The notes beneath the pieces are model-generated. The model was not told where the DNA came from, did no database searches, and worked only from the letters and a program-made list of their open reading frames with translations. The position numbers and the translations under genes are program-made. A stretch of 64,000 nucleotides of DNA from contig NZ_JAEFCA010000001.1 in NCBI RefSeq assembly GCF_016405855.1, positions 820,170-884,169 on the forward strand. The letters run 5' to 3'. This DNA comes from Flavobacterium sp. IB48 (GTDB lineage: Bacteria > Bacteroidota > Bacteroidia > Flavobacteriales > Flavobacteriaceae). This document shows, in pieces, positions 53,729 to 61,636 of the stretch. Positions within the stretch are counted from its first letter, which is position 1. Each line of letters starts with the position of its first letter.

Positions 53729-54574
53729 ATGCAAAGAGATTTTTGTCTTGGCAGCGAATGGCTGTACTATAAAATTTATACTGGGGTTAAAACTTCTGAT
53801 TATATTTTACTAGAAAAATTGAAACCTGTTATTTTAAAATTAGAACGCAAAAAAATAATCAAACAATGGTTTTTTATTCGTTACAAAGACACAGATGAAC
53901 ATCTTCGAATTAGATTTTTGATAAAAAACACTAACAATTTAGTTGTTGTAATTCAAGCTTTACATACTGTTCTTAATCAACTGCTACAACAAAACTTAAT
54001 ATGGAAAATACAAACAGACACCTATAATAGAGAAATAGAACGATATGGAGCCAATACAATTTCAGATTCAGAATATCTATTTTGGAAAGACAGTAAAATG
54101 ATTCTGCAATACATCAAAATAAAATCTTCCTTTAAAAAACAAGAAACCCCATTACTGTTCAGTTTTTTAGCAGTTAATTCATTTCTGGATTCTTTTCAAT
54201 TATCAAATCAGGAGAAACTGTCATTAATGGATGATTTACAAAGATCCTATAAAACTGAATTTGAAACTGACACAGCGCAAAAAAAAGATCTGTCTAAAAA
54301 CTATCGGATGATTTATTCCCAAATGAAGGCACTTTTATCAGATATGCCAAGTAATAATTATCCTGAAATGCACAAGATTGTAAATAAAAAAACTATTAAA
54401 ACTATTAAACGCTCAATACAAATTAAAACCAAAATCGAAATTTCTTTACAAAACTTTCTCGCGAGTCATATCCATATGATGATTAATAGGCAATATACTT
54501 CTAACCAAAGAATGTATGAATTAATTATCTATGATCAGTTATTTAGATTTTACAAATCTTTAAACTATAGATAA
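53729..54574 (+). CDS. SpaB_C-type protein (thiopeptide-type bacteriocin biosynthesis), LanB elimination part
   Basis: A 281-residue protein of the thiopeptide-type bacteriocin biosynthesis domain family, equivalent to the C-terminal glutamate-elimination domain of LanB. Recognisable segments are GSEWLYYKIYTG (residues 8-19), WFFIRYKDTDEHLRIRF (about 47-63) and YNREIERYGANTISDSEYLF (about 106-125). It starts 4 bases after the first dehydratase gene. Together the two should dehydrate Ser/Thr residues of the precursor. The last part (FLASHIHMMINRQY) matches the C-terminal family motif. No LanC gene follows. Confidence 0.88.
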   Translation: MQRDFCLGSEWLYYKIYTGVKTSDYILLEKLKPVILKLERKKIIKQWFFIRYKDTDEHLRIRFLIKNTNNLVVVIQALHTVLNQLLQQNLIWKIQTDTYNREIERYGANTISDSEYLFWKDSKMILQYIKIKSSFKKQETPLLFSFLAVNSFLDSFQLSNQEKLSLMDDLQRSYKTEFETDTAQKKDLSKNYRMIYSQMKALLSDMPSNNYPEMHKIVNKKTIKTIKRSIQIKTKIEISLQNFLASHIHMMINRQYTSNQRMYELIIYDQLFRFYKSLNYR

Positions 54575-54731
54575 ATGCATGAATATGTGTTTTTTTCATA
54601 ATTTGCAAAATCCATTTCTCACAATGTTAAAAACTTTATTACAAAAAACAACCCTTTTAAGCTTCATTCAATAAAGCTAATGATTTTATATTATCTCAAA
54701 GTTAATTTTAGTTCCAAATATTTTTAATTAA

Positions 54732-54887
54732 ATATTATCTAATAGCATTTTAGCCGAAATGGTTGGAAAAGATAGACAGTATCTTTATAAAATTGAAAAA
54801 AGAAAAGTTACCCCAAACATCGTTACACTTTCAGTTTTAGCAAAAGCTTTAAAAATATCACTATCTGAATTATTTCAAAAGATTTAA
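54732..54887 (+). pseudogene. Truncated XRE-type helix-turn-helix gene
   Basis: The frame reads LAEMVGKDRQYLYKIEKRKV, then a stretch ending KISLSELFQKI and a stop at 54885. This is the second half of an XRE helix-turn-helix domain (recognition helix, LSVLAKAL, LSELF). The first helices are missing and a stop lies upstream at 54729-54731, so it is a remnant. Confidence 0.7.
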
Positions 54888-55238
54888 TCAATATTTCTTT
54901 TAAACAATATTTTAGTTTGCACTTGAGTGTGATCCTTCGTTCCTCAGGATGACGAACTGTAGGTAAAACAAAAAAAATCGCAAAGCCTTATACACATAAA
55001 GCTTTGCGAACTTAATCTTTAGATTTTGGCTAAACTCCACATTAAAATAGCTTTGTGCTCTTTGCGTAAATCTTAGCTACTTTGCGTTAAAAAACTTCAC
55101 ACAAAAAAGCTCGCAAAGCTTTATAAACACAAAGCTTTGCGAACTTAATCTTTAGATTTAACTCAAAAAATAATCTTAGCGAACTTTGCGTAAAACCTTA
55201 GCGCTCTTTGCGGTTAAAAAAAACACACAAAGAAAACC
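54888..55238. repeat. Repeat B cluster in a 664-base intergenic region
   Basis: The region between the dehydratase (ends 54574) and the gene at 55239 holds the XRE remnant and then a cluster of repeat B. An identical 29-base unit occurs at 54998-55026 and 55131-55159 (it begins AAAGCTTTGCGAACTTAATC). Variants such as CTTTGCGTAAAACCTTAGCG fill the rest to about 55222. The same family forms the sufD terminator at 20338. No gene was recognised. Confidence 0.75.
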
Positions 55239-55922
55239 TTATTTCATTGTCAGAGTTTCGCTCTTGAACCTTTTCATTAAAGTATTGGCTTTTTCATCTT
55301 CGTTTATTGCTTTTAAGGACTGGGCGTATCTATAATAATAAATAACTTCTAGATTGGGCGATTCTTCAAATAGCTGCGCATAATAACCTACTGCTTCCTT
55401 CAAATTTCCTTCAAAATACAGTCGGTCGGCGACTTTTTTTAGCATGTCGGTAGATTTATATCCTTTATCAATAACTTTTGCATACGTGTTGACTACATCG
55501 ACTTTTACGTATTTTGAACTTATAGATGCAGGAGCTGTAATTTCTACCTTTACAGGTTCTAAAGAAGCAGATGCACTTGCAACAGTTGTTTTGGCCTCTA
55601 TAGCATTTGGAGCTACTTTAGGTTTTCTTTTTACATAATTCGGAATTACTGTTCTAGTATTATTAGGCCCAAGATCGTAAGTGTCGACCATGTCCAATTT
55701 TGAAACTTGGTAAGTAATAATTCTACCTCCAAATAACTTATTTATTCTTTCTTCTACATAATACGATTGTATTACAAAATCGCTATTATTAGCAAGACTA
55801 TCCGTCAATAATGTCGTTTTTCCTGTTACTGGCGAAGCGGAGGCATGGTTGGTGCGCTGGGCAAAACAGCCGAGAGAAAATACGAACGCAAGTGTACATA
55901 AAATTGCTTCATACTTTTTCAT
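55239..55922 (-). CDS. Secreted protein with a TPR-like C-terminus
   Basis: A 227-residue protein with a signal peptide (about residues 1-22, ending FAQ). The middle (about 95-135) is Ala/Ser/Lys/Val-rich and low complexity, with a basic VIPNYVKRKPKVAPNAIEAK stretch before it. The C-terminal 75 residues (AKVIDKGYKSTDMLKKVADR onward) form a TPR-like helical pair similar to the N-terminal part of OmpA/TPR proteins of Flavobacteria, but the OmpA domain is absent. Its function is unknown. Confidence 0.7.
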   Translation of the reverse strand: MKKYEAILCTLAFVFSLGCFAQRTNHASASPVTGKTTLLTDSLANNSDFVIQSYYVEERINKLFGGRIITYQVSKLDMVDTYDLGPNNTRTVIPNYVKRKPKVAPNAIEAKTTVASASASLEPVKVEITAPASISSKYVKVDVVNTYAKVIDKGYKSTDMLKKVADRLYFEGNLKEAVGYYAQLFEESPNLEVIYYYRYAQSLKAINEDEKANTLMKRFKSETLTMK

Positions 55923-56043
55923 GATTTTTTTTGAATAAAATTAGATGCCCCAATTAAAAAACTCAGACCAAAGTTACTGATTTTCTTTTACTTAGCTTTA
56001 CACACACCATGAATTACTTAGAAAGCCGATAAAGTACTTCTTT

Positions 56044-56322
56044 TTACGCATTTATCATTTGAACGCAGGCTTTTTGTATTTCTTCGTCTGAAAATGGTTC
56101 TAGCGCTTTTGCCAACATTTTGCTCGTTCTAATGCAACTTAACATTTTAATTCTCAGCGGAAGACTATTTCCTGGCTCAGTCTCAAGAAGATGCTCAAAA
56201 ATCTCGGTTAAGTATTCTGGATGGCTTTTAAATTCTCCGTCGAAACAAATATCTGATATCAATCTCGCTATCGATTCTATTATTTTGTTTTGATTTGCAT
56301 TGTTTTCGTTTTCTGTTTTCAT
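56044..56322 (-). CDS. Small acidic helical protein, unknown function
   Basis: A 92-residue soluble protein with a polar Asn/Glu-rich start and predicted helices (IIESIARLISDICFDG, then EYLTEIFEHLLETEPG). It has no signal peptide. I do not recognise the family. Codon use and length are consistent with a real gene, and it is divergent from the XRE gene at 56501, so the two may share a regulatory region. Confidence 0.6.
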   Translation of the reverse strand: MKTENENNANQNKIIESIARLISDICFDGEFKSHPEYLTEIFEHLLETEPGNSLPLRIKMLSCIRTSKMLAKALEPFSDEEIQKACVQMINA

Positions 56323-56488
56323 GGCGTTTATTTATGGTTTTGGTTATGAATAATTATTGTACGAAAAATTGTATTTTTGTTTCAGCTAAATAAACGATAG
56401 AATACGTTCTAACAAAATAGATTACGATTTTATCTCACAAGCAAAAAGATTGTATTTTACTATATTCCTAATTTTTAAGGATTTTTAA

Positions 56489-56496
56489 TATCTTTG
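56489..56496 (+). promoter_or_regulatory. -7 promoter element next to the XRE start codon
   Basis: TATCTTTG ends four bases before the ATG at 56501. Transcription should then start at or next to the start codon, which predicts a leaderless mRNA. No TTG was seen at a suitable -33 distance. Confidence 0.45.
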
Positions 56497-56500
56497 AAGT

Positions 56501-56896
56501 ATGAGCACAGCAACAAAACCAAAACATATCGGGAGAAACATAAGCCGAATTAGAGAGCTTAGAGGAATGAAACAAGAAGCACTTGCTATTGCAATAGGTG
56601 TTAGCCAACAATACGTTTCTACCATTGAAGGAAGTGAAAATGTTGACGATGAAAGACTAAACTCTATTGCAGAAGCTTTGGGAGTTTCAGCTGATGCAAT
56701 TAAGAATTATAGCGACGAGGTTGTATTAAACAACATTCAAAATAATCACGAAGGTTCTGTTATTCATAGCGGACCAACTGTAAACCATAATTGTAACTTC
56801 AACCCGCTTGATAAAGTTGTGGAACTTTATGAACGTTTGGTTCAGGCCGAAAAGGATAAAGTGGAGTATTTGGAGAGGTTGATGAAAGGGAAGTAG
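56501..56896 (+). CDS. XRE-family helix-turn-helix regulator
   Basis: A 131-residue DNA-binding protein. The XRE helix-turn-helix domain covers about residues 8-66 (ISRIRELRGMKQEALAIAIG, then QQYVSTIEG and ALGVSADAIKNY). The C-terminal part ends in a short coiled coil (LYERLVQAEKDKVEYLERL) that probably drives dimerisation. It is convergent with the gajB gene and its stop lies 6 bases from the gajB stop. The protein type is common in Bacteroidota and is not a known Gabija component, so regulation of the defence genes is only a possibility. Confidence 0.88.
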   Translation: MSTATKPKHIGRNISRIRELRGMKQEALAIAIGVSQQYVSTIEGSENVDDERLNSIAEALGVSADAIKNYSDEVVLNNIQNNHEGSVIHSGPTVNHNCNFNPLDKVVELYERLVQAEKDKVEYLERLMKGK

Positions 56897-56902
56897 ATTT
56901 TT

Positions 56903-58309
56903 TTATTTATGAAAACTTTCCAATTCATGCTTTTTTATATTGAGCTTGAGTAAATTATCTTCAATTTCCGAAATTTTTATATTAGGAAACAATTGCTCAT
57001 CTATTAAAAAAATAATTTTCTCTGAACTACGAGTTAAAGCTACATATAACTTTTTCCAATTTTTATTATGAAAATTACTTTTAGGAATGTCCTTAATCAA
57101 ATATTTATACATTGATTCGTTTAATATAAACAAGCAAACATCAGACTCTAGACCTTTAACACCATCAATGCTAGAAACTAAATAATTTGAACTAGAAATT
57201 TGCAAATAATTCGTTAAGACCTGTTTTAATTCTGCATATTCATATTTATCAAATTCCACATATTTATTCTCAAAATATTTCATCGCATGATAAACGGATA
57301 TCTTTTCTAGTTTATCGGTCAGTTCTATAATTAAAGAAGATATAAAAAGGTCAGGATCTAAATGAGAATAGCCATTTAGATTTCTCAATTTATCTTCCAG
57401 TGTTAATGGAAAATATATCTTCTTAGAATCACTATGAGTTTCATAATTCGCTTGTTTTTTTTCTATATAAATTAATTTATCCAATTTTTTATATCCATCA
57501 ATAACAGAGCTATAAAAACTTTCATTTGTTGTTAGGTAAGTTGCAATTCCAATTTTTCCAGCAATATTAGTTTGATCTTGTCCTCTGGGACAGAACAAAT
57601 TAGATATTTTTAAAAGCTCATTAGGAATTCTTATTGTCTTATTATTCGGCTCTAAAACTGCATATTTCTCATCATTATTGCTTTTACATTGAGATATAAA
57701 GTCATTAAAATCTTTTGGGTATTTAATTGCTTGTTTAGGATCTCCTATCATGTAAATTTTTATACCATTTATTCCTAAAATTTCAAATGCTCGTAATGCA
57801 TCAGAATCCAAATCCTGTGATTCATCAATAAAAACATGACTAATTTTAGATTCTATATGAGAAAGAATAAAGTCAACTTTTGCCCTCTTTGCTTTATTAC
57901 TATGCTTAGAATTTGTTCTATCTATAATAATTTTCGCTTTTTTAAAAACCTCCTCATTATGAATAATATTTCTTTCTTTTAGCTTATTAATTTTCCCCTT
58001 CTTCCATCTAATATCATCTGGTAACTTAAATGAAACAGCATTATTATACATTTCACAAATTGCATATTGTGAATATGGGTAAATAATTTCATTGAGAAAA
58101 AAGCTATGTACCGTTTCAATTTTAATTTCTGTTGGAATATACCCAAGCTGTTCAAGAATTGTTGAGCTTATCTTTTTTCTTGCAGAATTAGTATATGTAA
58201 TAGCATAAATTATTTTGTGAGAATTATTTAAATCTGCACAGTCAATTAATTTTTTTGCCAAACCATATGTTTTACCAGCTCCCGCACCTGCTATTTGAAT
58301 TTCAATCAT
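56903..58309 (-). CDS. gajB: Gabija anti-phage system helicase-like protein GajB (UvrD/Rep-type)
   Basis: A 468-residue UvrD-like superfamily 1 helicase. Walker A GAGAGKTY is at residues 8-15, Walker B is HVFIDESQDLD (about 156), and the late motif LYVALTRS is near residue 424, as in UvrD/Rep proteins. The start ATG overlaps the stop of gajA by four bases (ATGA), so the pair is translationally coupled. Size, partner and order match GajB of Gabija defence systems, in which GajA and GajB act together against phage DNA. Confidence 0.88.
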   Translation of the reverse strand: MIEIQIAGAGAGKTYGLAKKLIDCADLNNSHKIIYAITYTNSARKKISSTILEQLGYIPTEIKIETVHSFFLNEIIYPYSQYAICEMYNNAVSFKLPDDIRWKKGKINKLKERNIIHNEEVFKKAKIIIDRTNSKHSNKAKRAKVDFILSHIESKISHVFIDESQDLDSDALRAFEILGINGIKIYMIGDPKQAIKYPKDFNDFISQCKSNNDEKYAVLEPNNKTIRIPNELLKISNLFCPRGQDQTNIAGKIGIATYLTTNESFYSSVIDGYKKLDKLIYIEKKQANYETHSDSKKIYFPLTLEDKLRNLNGYSHLDPDLFISSLIIELTDKLEKISVYHAMKYFENKYVEFDKYEYAELKQVLTNYLQISSSNYLVSSIDGVKGLESDVCLFILNESMYKYLIKDIPKSNFHNKNWKKLYVALTRSSEKIIFLIDEQLFPNIKISEIEDNLLKLNIKKHELESFHK

Positions 58310-59994
58310 ACTAATTTCATTAATACCTCATTAATATGTTTTGGAACTGTAATTTTTATTTCTCCTTTCTCTATCACGTTGCATAAATGCATCATATTTT
58401 CAGCCTTACTCGATTTTAGAAAATCAGCTACATCCTCGATTTCTAAATAATATTCGGAAATTATTTTAGCATTCTCTCCTGTGCTTGCAATATCATTCTC
58501 GAGAGTATAACCCTCCGTTGTCCTAATAAAAATAGTCTCATCGTTGTCATAGATATGATGCTCCTTCTTTGCTTTTGGTTGATTATCAAAATCCCTAATA
58601 ATTCCTATTTTTTTTTCTTTATTACCTTCATTTAACTTTAACCAAATATTTAAGAACGTTTTAAATCCTTTTTGACCAATACTGATAACATCAATATTAT
58701 GAAGATTGTCTTTGTTTAAATTTAGAATTGTATTAATAAACATTTCTTCTGTAGGCCCCTCAACCAAAATAACTTTATTAGAGAATAAGAGTTTAAGAAT
58801 ATCGAAATTTGGTCTTTTAGCTAAGTAGTTAATTAAAAAATCATCAACATCTAAAAACGAAATTGCTTTATTTCCAGAAAAAGCAATTACATTTCTGAAA
58901 TCCAATTTATTAATAAGCTCAGGCCTATGACTTGTTATTATTGTTTGAAATAAACTTTTACTTTTTAAAACACTTTTTTTAATATAATCAGTTATTAAAT
59001 TTAAATTATTTGTACTTAAATGAGCTTCCGGCTCTTCTATACAACTTAAATTAAAACACGCTTCATTATCTTTAAAATGTTGAAAAAATAATAATATAAA
59101 AATTAAGTTTCTCTGTCCTAGCCCTTTTTGGTATAAAAATTCATCTCCATATCCAAGAGTGATATTACTTAATATATTTTTTAGATTAGCTAAGTTTGGT
59201 ATACAATCTATTTCCTCAATAAAATTATTTAAGCTTGGAAATTCAGGATCTTGGTTAAAAATTTTTTTAAAATTCTCTTGTTCTTTTATCTGGTTAAAAA
59301 ACTCATTATATGCCTTATAAATATCTATTTTTTCTTTCTCATCCAATTTTTTTTCAAGTAGCTTAGTAAGCAAACTGTTTGATTTCATTGAATTTGATTC
59401 TGAAAAATCATCTCTTTCAGCATTAATACTATTTATAGTAATATGTTTTAATTCATTGTAAGGAATGGTTTTTCCATTACCTGTTGAAATAATCGCATAG
59501 TCATAAAATTCTGTTGGGATTAAAAAAGAGAAATTCTCATTTTCTTCATCATAACCTTCAATTTGTTCAAGAGCGTAGTCAATAAAATCTTTTTCGTTTT
59601 TTGGTTTAAAAATATATTGGATTTCATACTCTGGTTTAGCATCAATTTCAGTTAACCAATTACCAACAATTGCCTTTTCATAAGGCTCTTTAATTTCTCC
59701 AAATCTTAAAGTAATTTTTATGATAGGAATGCTAGAAGATATCTTTAACGAATCCCTCGGTTTTTCATGTAAGGTTTTATAAAAATTTTTAATTGAATCA
59801 GAATTAAAATCAGAAGAAACTAATCTTTTACTTCTATAATCCAAATCATTAATACATAGTGGTAATTTTAATGCATTTAAGAAGTTAGATTTTCCTGAAT
59901 CATTTTCTCCAATTATTATTGATAATTTAGAAAGCGTAGTTTCTAATAATTGAAAATTTCTAAAGTTTTCTATTTTCACATAATTTATTATCAT
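58306..59994 (-). CDS. gajA: Gabija anti-phage system OLD-family nuclease GajA
   Basis: A 562-residue OLD-family protein with an N-terminal ABC/SMC-type ATPase and a C-terminal TOPRIM nuclease. The ATPase starts with IENFRNFQ and has Walker A GENDSGKSN (residues 29-37), a FNLSCIEEPEAHLS Walker B region (about 318-331) and QTIITSHRPELI (about 352). The TOPRIM domain begins with VILVEGPTEEMF (about 404), with the metal-binding acidic residues in EGPTE and RDFDNQ. In Gabija, GajA nicks DNA in response to nucleotide depletion. It is followed by gajB. The length is close to that of known GajA proteins. Confidence 0.9.
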   Translation of the reverse strand: MIINYVKIENFRNFQLLETTLSKLSIIIGENDSGKSNFLNALKLPLCINDLDYRSKRLVSSDFNSDSIKNFYKTLHEKPRDSLKISSSIPIIKITLRFGEIKEPYEKAIVGNWLTEIDAKPEYEIQYIFKPKNEKDFIDYALEQIEGYDEENENFSFLIPTEFYDYAIISTGNGKTIPYNELKHITINSINAERDDFSESNSMKSNSLLTKLLEKKLDEKEKIDIYKAYNEFFNQIKEQENFKKIFNQDPEFPSLNNFIEEIDCIPNLANLKNILSNITLGYGDEFLYQKGLGQRNLIFILLFFQHFKDNEACFNLSCIEEPEAHLSTNNLNLITDYIKKSVLKSKSLFQTIITSHRPELINKLDFRNVIAFSGNKAISFLDVDDFLINYLAKRPNFDILKLLFSNKVILVEGPTEEMFINTILNLNKDNLHNIDVISIGQKGFKTFLNIWLKLNEGNKEKKIGIIRDFDNQPKAKKEHHIYDNDETIFIRTTEGYTLENDIASTGENAKIISEYYLEIEDVADFLKSSKAENMMHLCNVIEKGEIKITVPKHINEVLMKLV

Positions 59995-60031
59995 TTTTCT
60001 CGGATATTTAAATACTAAATATAGTAAATGA

Positions 60032-60063
60032 CAAATATATCAATTGTCAGGATTTATTAACAA
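60032..60063 (-). promoter_or_regulatory. Full-match promoter of the gajAB operon
   Basis: On the minus strand a TTG at 60063-60061 is followed after 21 bases by TATATTTG (60039-60032), a full match to the Bacteroidota promoter, 37 bases before the gajA start. Confidence 0.65.
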
Positions 60064-60136
60064 GTAAAAACACCTGTTATTAAAATAGACTTTGAAAATG
60101 AAGTTTTTTTAATTTCTTTCAAAAATTAATACAAAT

Positions 60137-60169
60137 AAAAAGCGCCGCAATTTCCATTGTGGCGCTTTT
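60137..60169 (-). terminator. Terminator after the C1 peptidase gene
   Basis: The stem AAAAGCGCCGCAAT/ATTGTGGCGCTTTT with a four-base loop is followed on the minus strand by TTTTTATTTG. Confidence 0.85.
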
Positions 60170-60217
60170 CTATCATCTTCCCGACTTCAGAGGAAAGAGA
60201 TTAATACTAGAATTTAA

Positions 60218-61414
60218 TTAAACCCCTAATTTCTTAGCAATTTCAGCAGGAATTCCTCCTTTGTTTACTAGTAATGCAGTAGTTTTATATTTTACGAAGT
60301 TCTTAGTTACAAACAAGAAACCTTTGTAGTCGTTTGTTTCTCCCCAAGAATTTTTTACGATATAGTATTCTTTTCCAGTTTGATCTTTTGCAAGACCAAT
60401 AATGTGCATTCCGTGGTCGTCTGTTGTAGTGTAGTTATCAAATGCAGCCTGACGCATTTCTGGAGTAATTTCTGGTTCTGCTTTTGGTCCGTTAAACATG
60501 TCTGCTTTTTCTTCAGCTGTCATGTCGTCGAATTTTTTAGATGCTACGTAAGCTACACCGTTTTTCCAGCTAAAGCTTTTCTCGCTCACATCTGTTGCCC
60601 AAGCTACAGTGTATCCTTTTTTAAGTGCATTGTCAATAACGTCTGTCATATCGTTCAATTTTACGTTGTAAACTTGATCCAATGACCAGTTGTCTGGCAC
60701 CATCATAGTTGTTTTTTGGTAGTAAGGCGCGTTTGTAAAAGATGACATTTCTACATAATCATCTGGGTTAATTCCTACTACTTCTTTAGCAAAAGATTGT
60801 GGCGTGTAGTTTTTTCCTTTGTATGTAAAGTTATCTGGCACTTTTCCTAAGTAAGAATCAATAACTGCTGCATAGGCTTTTTGCCAGTTTGGAGTCAATT
60901 CTCCGTTCGGGTTTTTTACCACTGCTGTAAGAACACCTTCCATAAGAGCGCCCATTTCAGCAAATTTGTTTTTGTCTGTTCCGTAGTTTAATCCTGTGTA
61001 AACTTCTCTTGGCACAGTTCCATATTTTTTATACATATTAATTACATCGTGAAGAGCTCCTCCGTCTCCAAGCGTAATTGCTCCGTGCATACGAACATAG
61101 TTTACTCCTTTTTCTACATATACGTTTCTTGCAGAATAAATTTGAGATAGCTCAACTGGCTGTTTTCCTAAACGAATCATTTCTGACTCTAAGAATGAGT
61201 TTGTTGAGTAGCTCCAGCAAGTTCCAGATGATCCTTGAGATTTTACAGATGTTGTACCTAGGTTAATTACTTCTGTGAATTTGAAGTTTTCTTTACTTTT
61301 GTCGCTTGCATTTAGTTTAAGTGAGTTTACTAAAATGTCTTGCGCAAAGCAGCCTGCAGTTCCAGCCAAAAATACTGAAGCAGCAAACACTGATTTGAAT
61401 GAAAATGTATTCAT
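60218..61414 (-). CDS. C1 family cysteine peptidase (bleomycin-hydrolase-like), secreted
   Basis: A 398-residue papain-fold protease with a signal peptide (about residues 1-24, ending CFAQ). The catalytic residues are Cys in SSGTCWSYS (about residue 67), His in DDHGMHIIG (about 338) and Asn in VKNSWGE (about 355). Family members (PepC/bleomycin hydrolase type) are aminopeptidases, but this one is exported. A -7 element TAATTTTG (minus strand, 61435-61442) lies upstream and a terminator follows. The biological substrate is unknown. Confidence 0.9.
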   Translation of the reverse strand: MNTFSFKSVFAASVFLAGTAGCFAQDILVNSLKLNASDKSKENFKFTEVINLGTTSVKSQGSSGTCWSYSTNSFLESEMIRLGKQPVELSQIYSARNVYVEKGVNYVRMHGAITLGDGGALHDVINMYKKYGTVPREVYTGLNYGTDKNKFAEMGALMEGVLTAVVKNPNGELTPNWQKAYAAVIDSYLGKVPDNFTYKGKNYTPQSFAKEVVGINPDDYVEMSSFTNAPYYQKTTMMVPDNWSLDQVYNVKLNDMTDVIDNALKKGYTVAWATDVSEKSFSWKNGVAYVASKKFDDMTAEEKADMFNGPKAEPEITPEMRQAAFDNYTTTDDHGMHIIGLAKDQTGKEYYIVKNSWGETNDYKGFLFVTKNFVKYKTTALLVNKGGIPAEIAKKLGV

Positions 61415-61434
61415 AATTTATGTTTAAGATTTAA

Positions 61435-61442
61435 CAAAATTA
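61435..61442 (-). promoter_or_regulatory. -7 promoter element for the C1 peptidase gene
   Basis: On the minus strand TAATTTTG matches TAnnTTTG, 20 bases before the start codon. Confidence 0.45.
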
Positions 61443-61550
61443 GTCTTCAATGTTTCCAATTTGTTACAAAACAATTAAATATTATACAATTTGTGTAATC
61501 TTAAATTGTTAATATTTTCTTAACGGCATAAATTATTAGGTTATTTAATA

Positions 61551-61588
61551 CAAAAAGCCTCGATAACGCATTATTGAGGCTTTTTGTG
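61551..61588 (-). terminator. Terminator after the BamA-like gene
   Basis: The stem CAAAAAGCCTC/GAGGCTTTTTG encloses ATAACGCATTAT-type inner pairs and is followed on the minus strand by a short T-run. Confidence 0.8.
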
Positions 61589-61636
61589 TGTAGTATTTTA
61601 TAAATTAACTTCTTACAAGTTTTTTCGCTTCAAAAT

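Noticed and set aside
54981..55222. Repeat B cluster as a CRISPR array
   Set aside because: Only two exact 29-base units with unequal distance and no cas genes are present; the units belong to a dispersed intergenic family.
54575..55238. A LanC cyclase downstream of the split dehydratase
   Set aside because: The 664 bases have no frame long enough; only the XRE remnant and repeats are present.
56501..56896. XRE regulator as a third Gabija component
   Set aside because: It is on the opposite strand, of a type found widely in Bacteroidota, and Gabija is known as a two-gene system.
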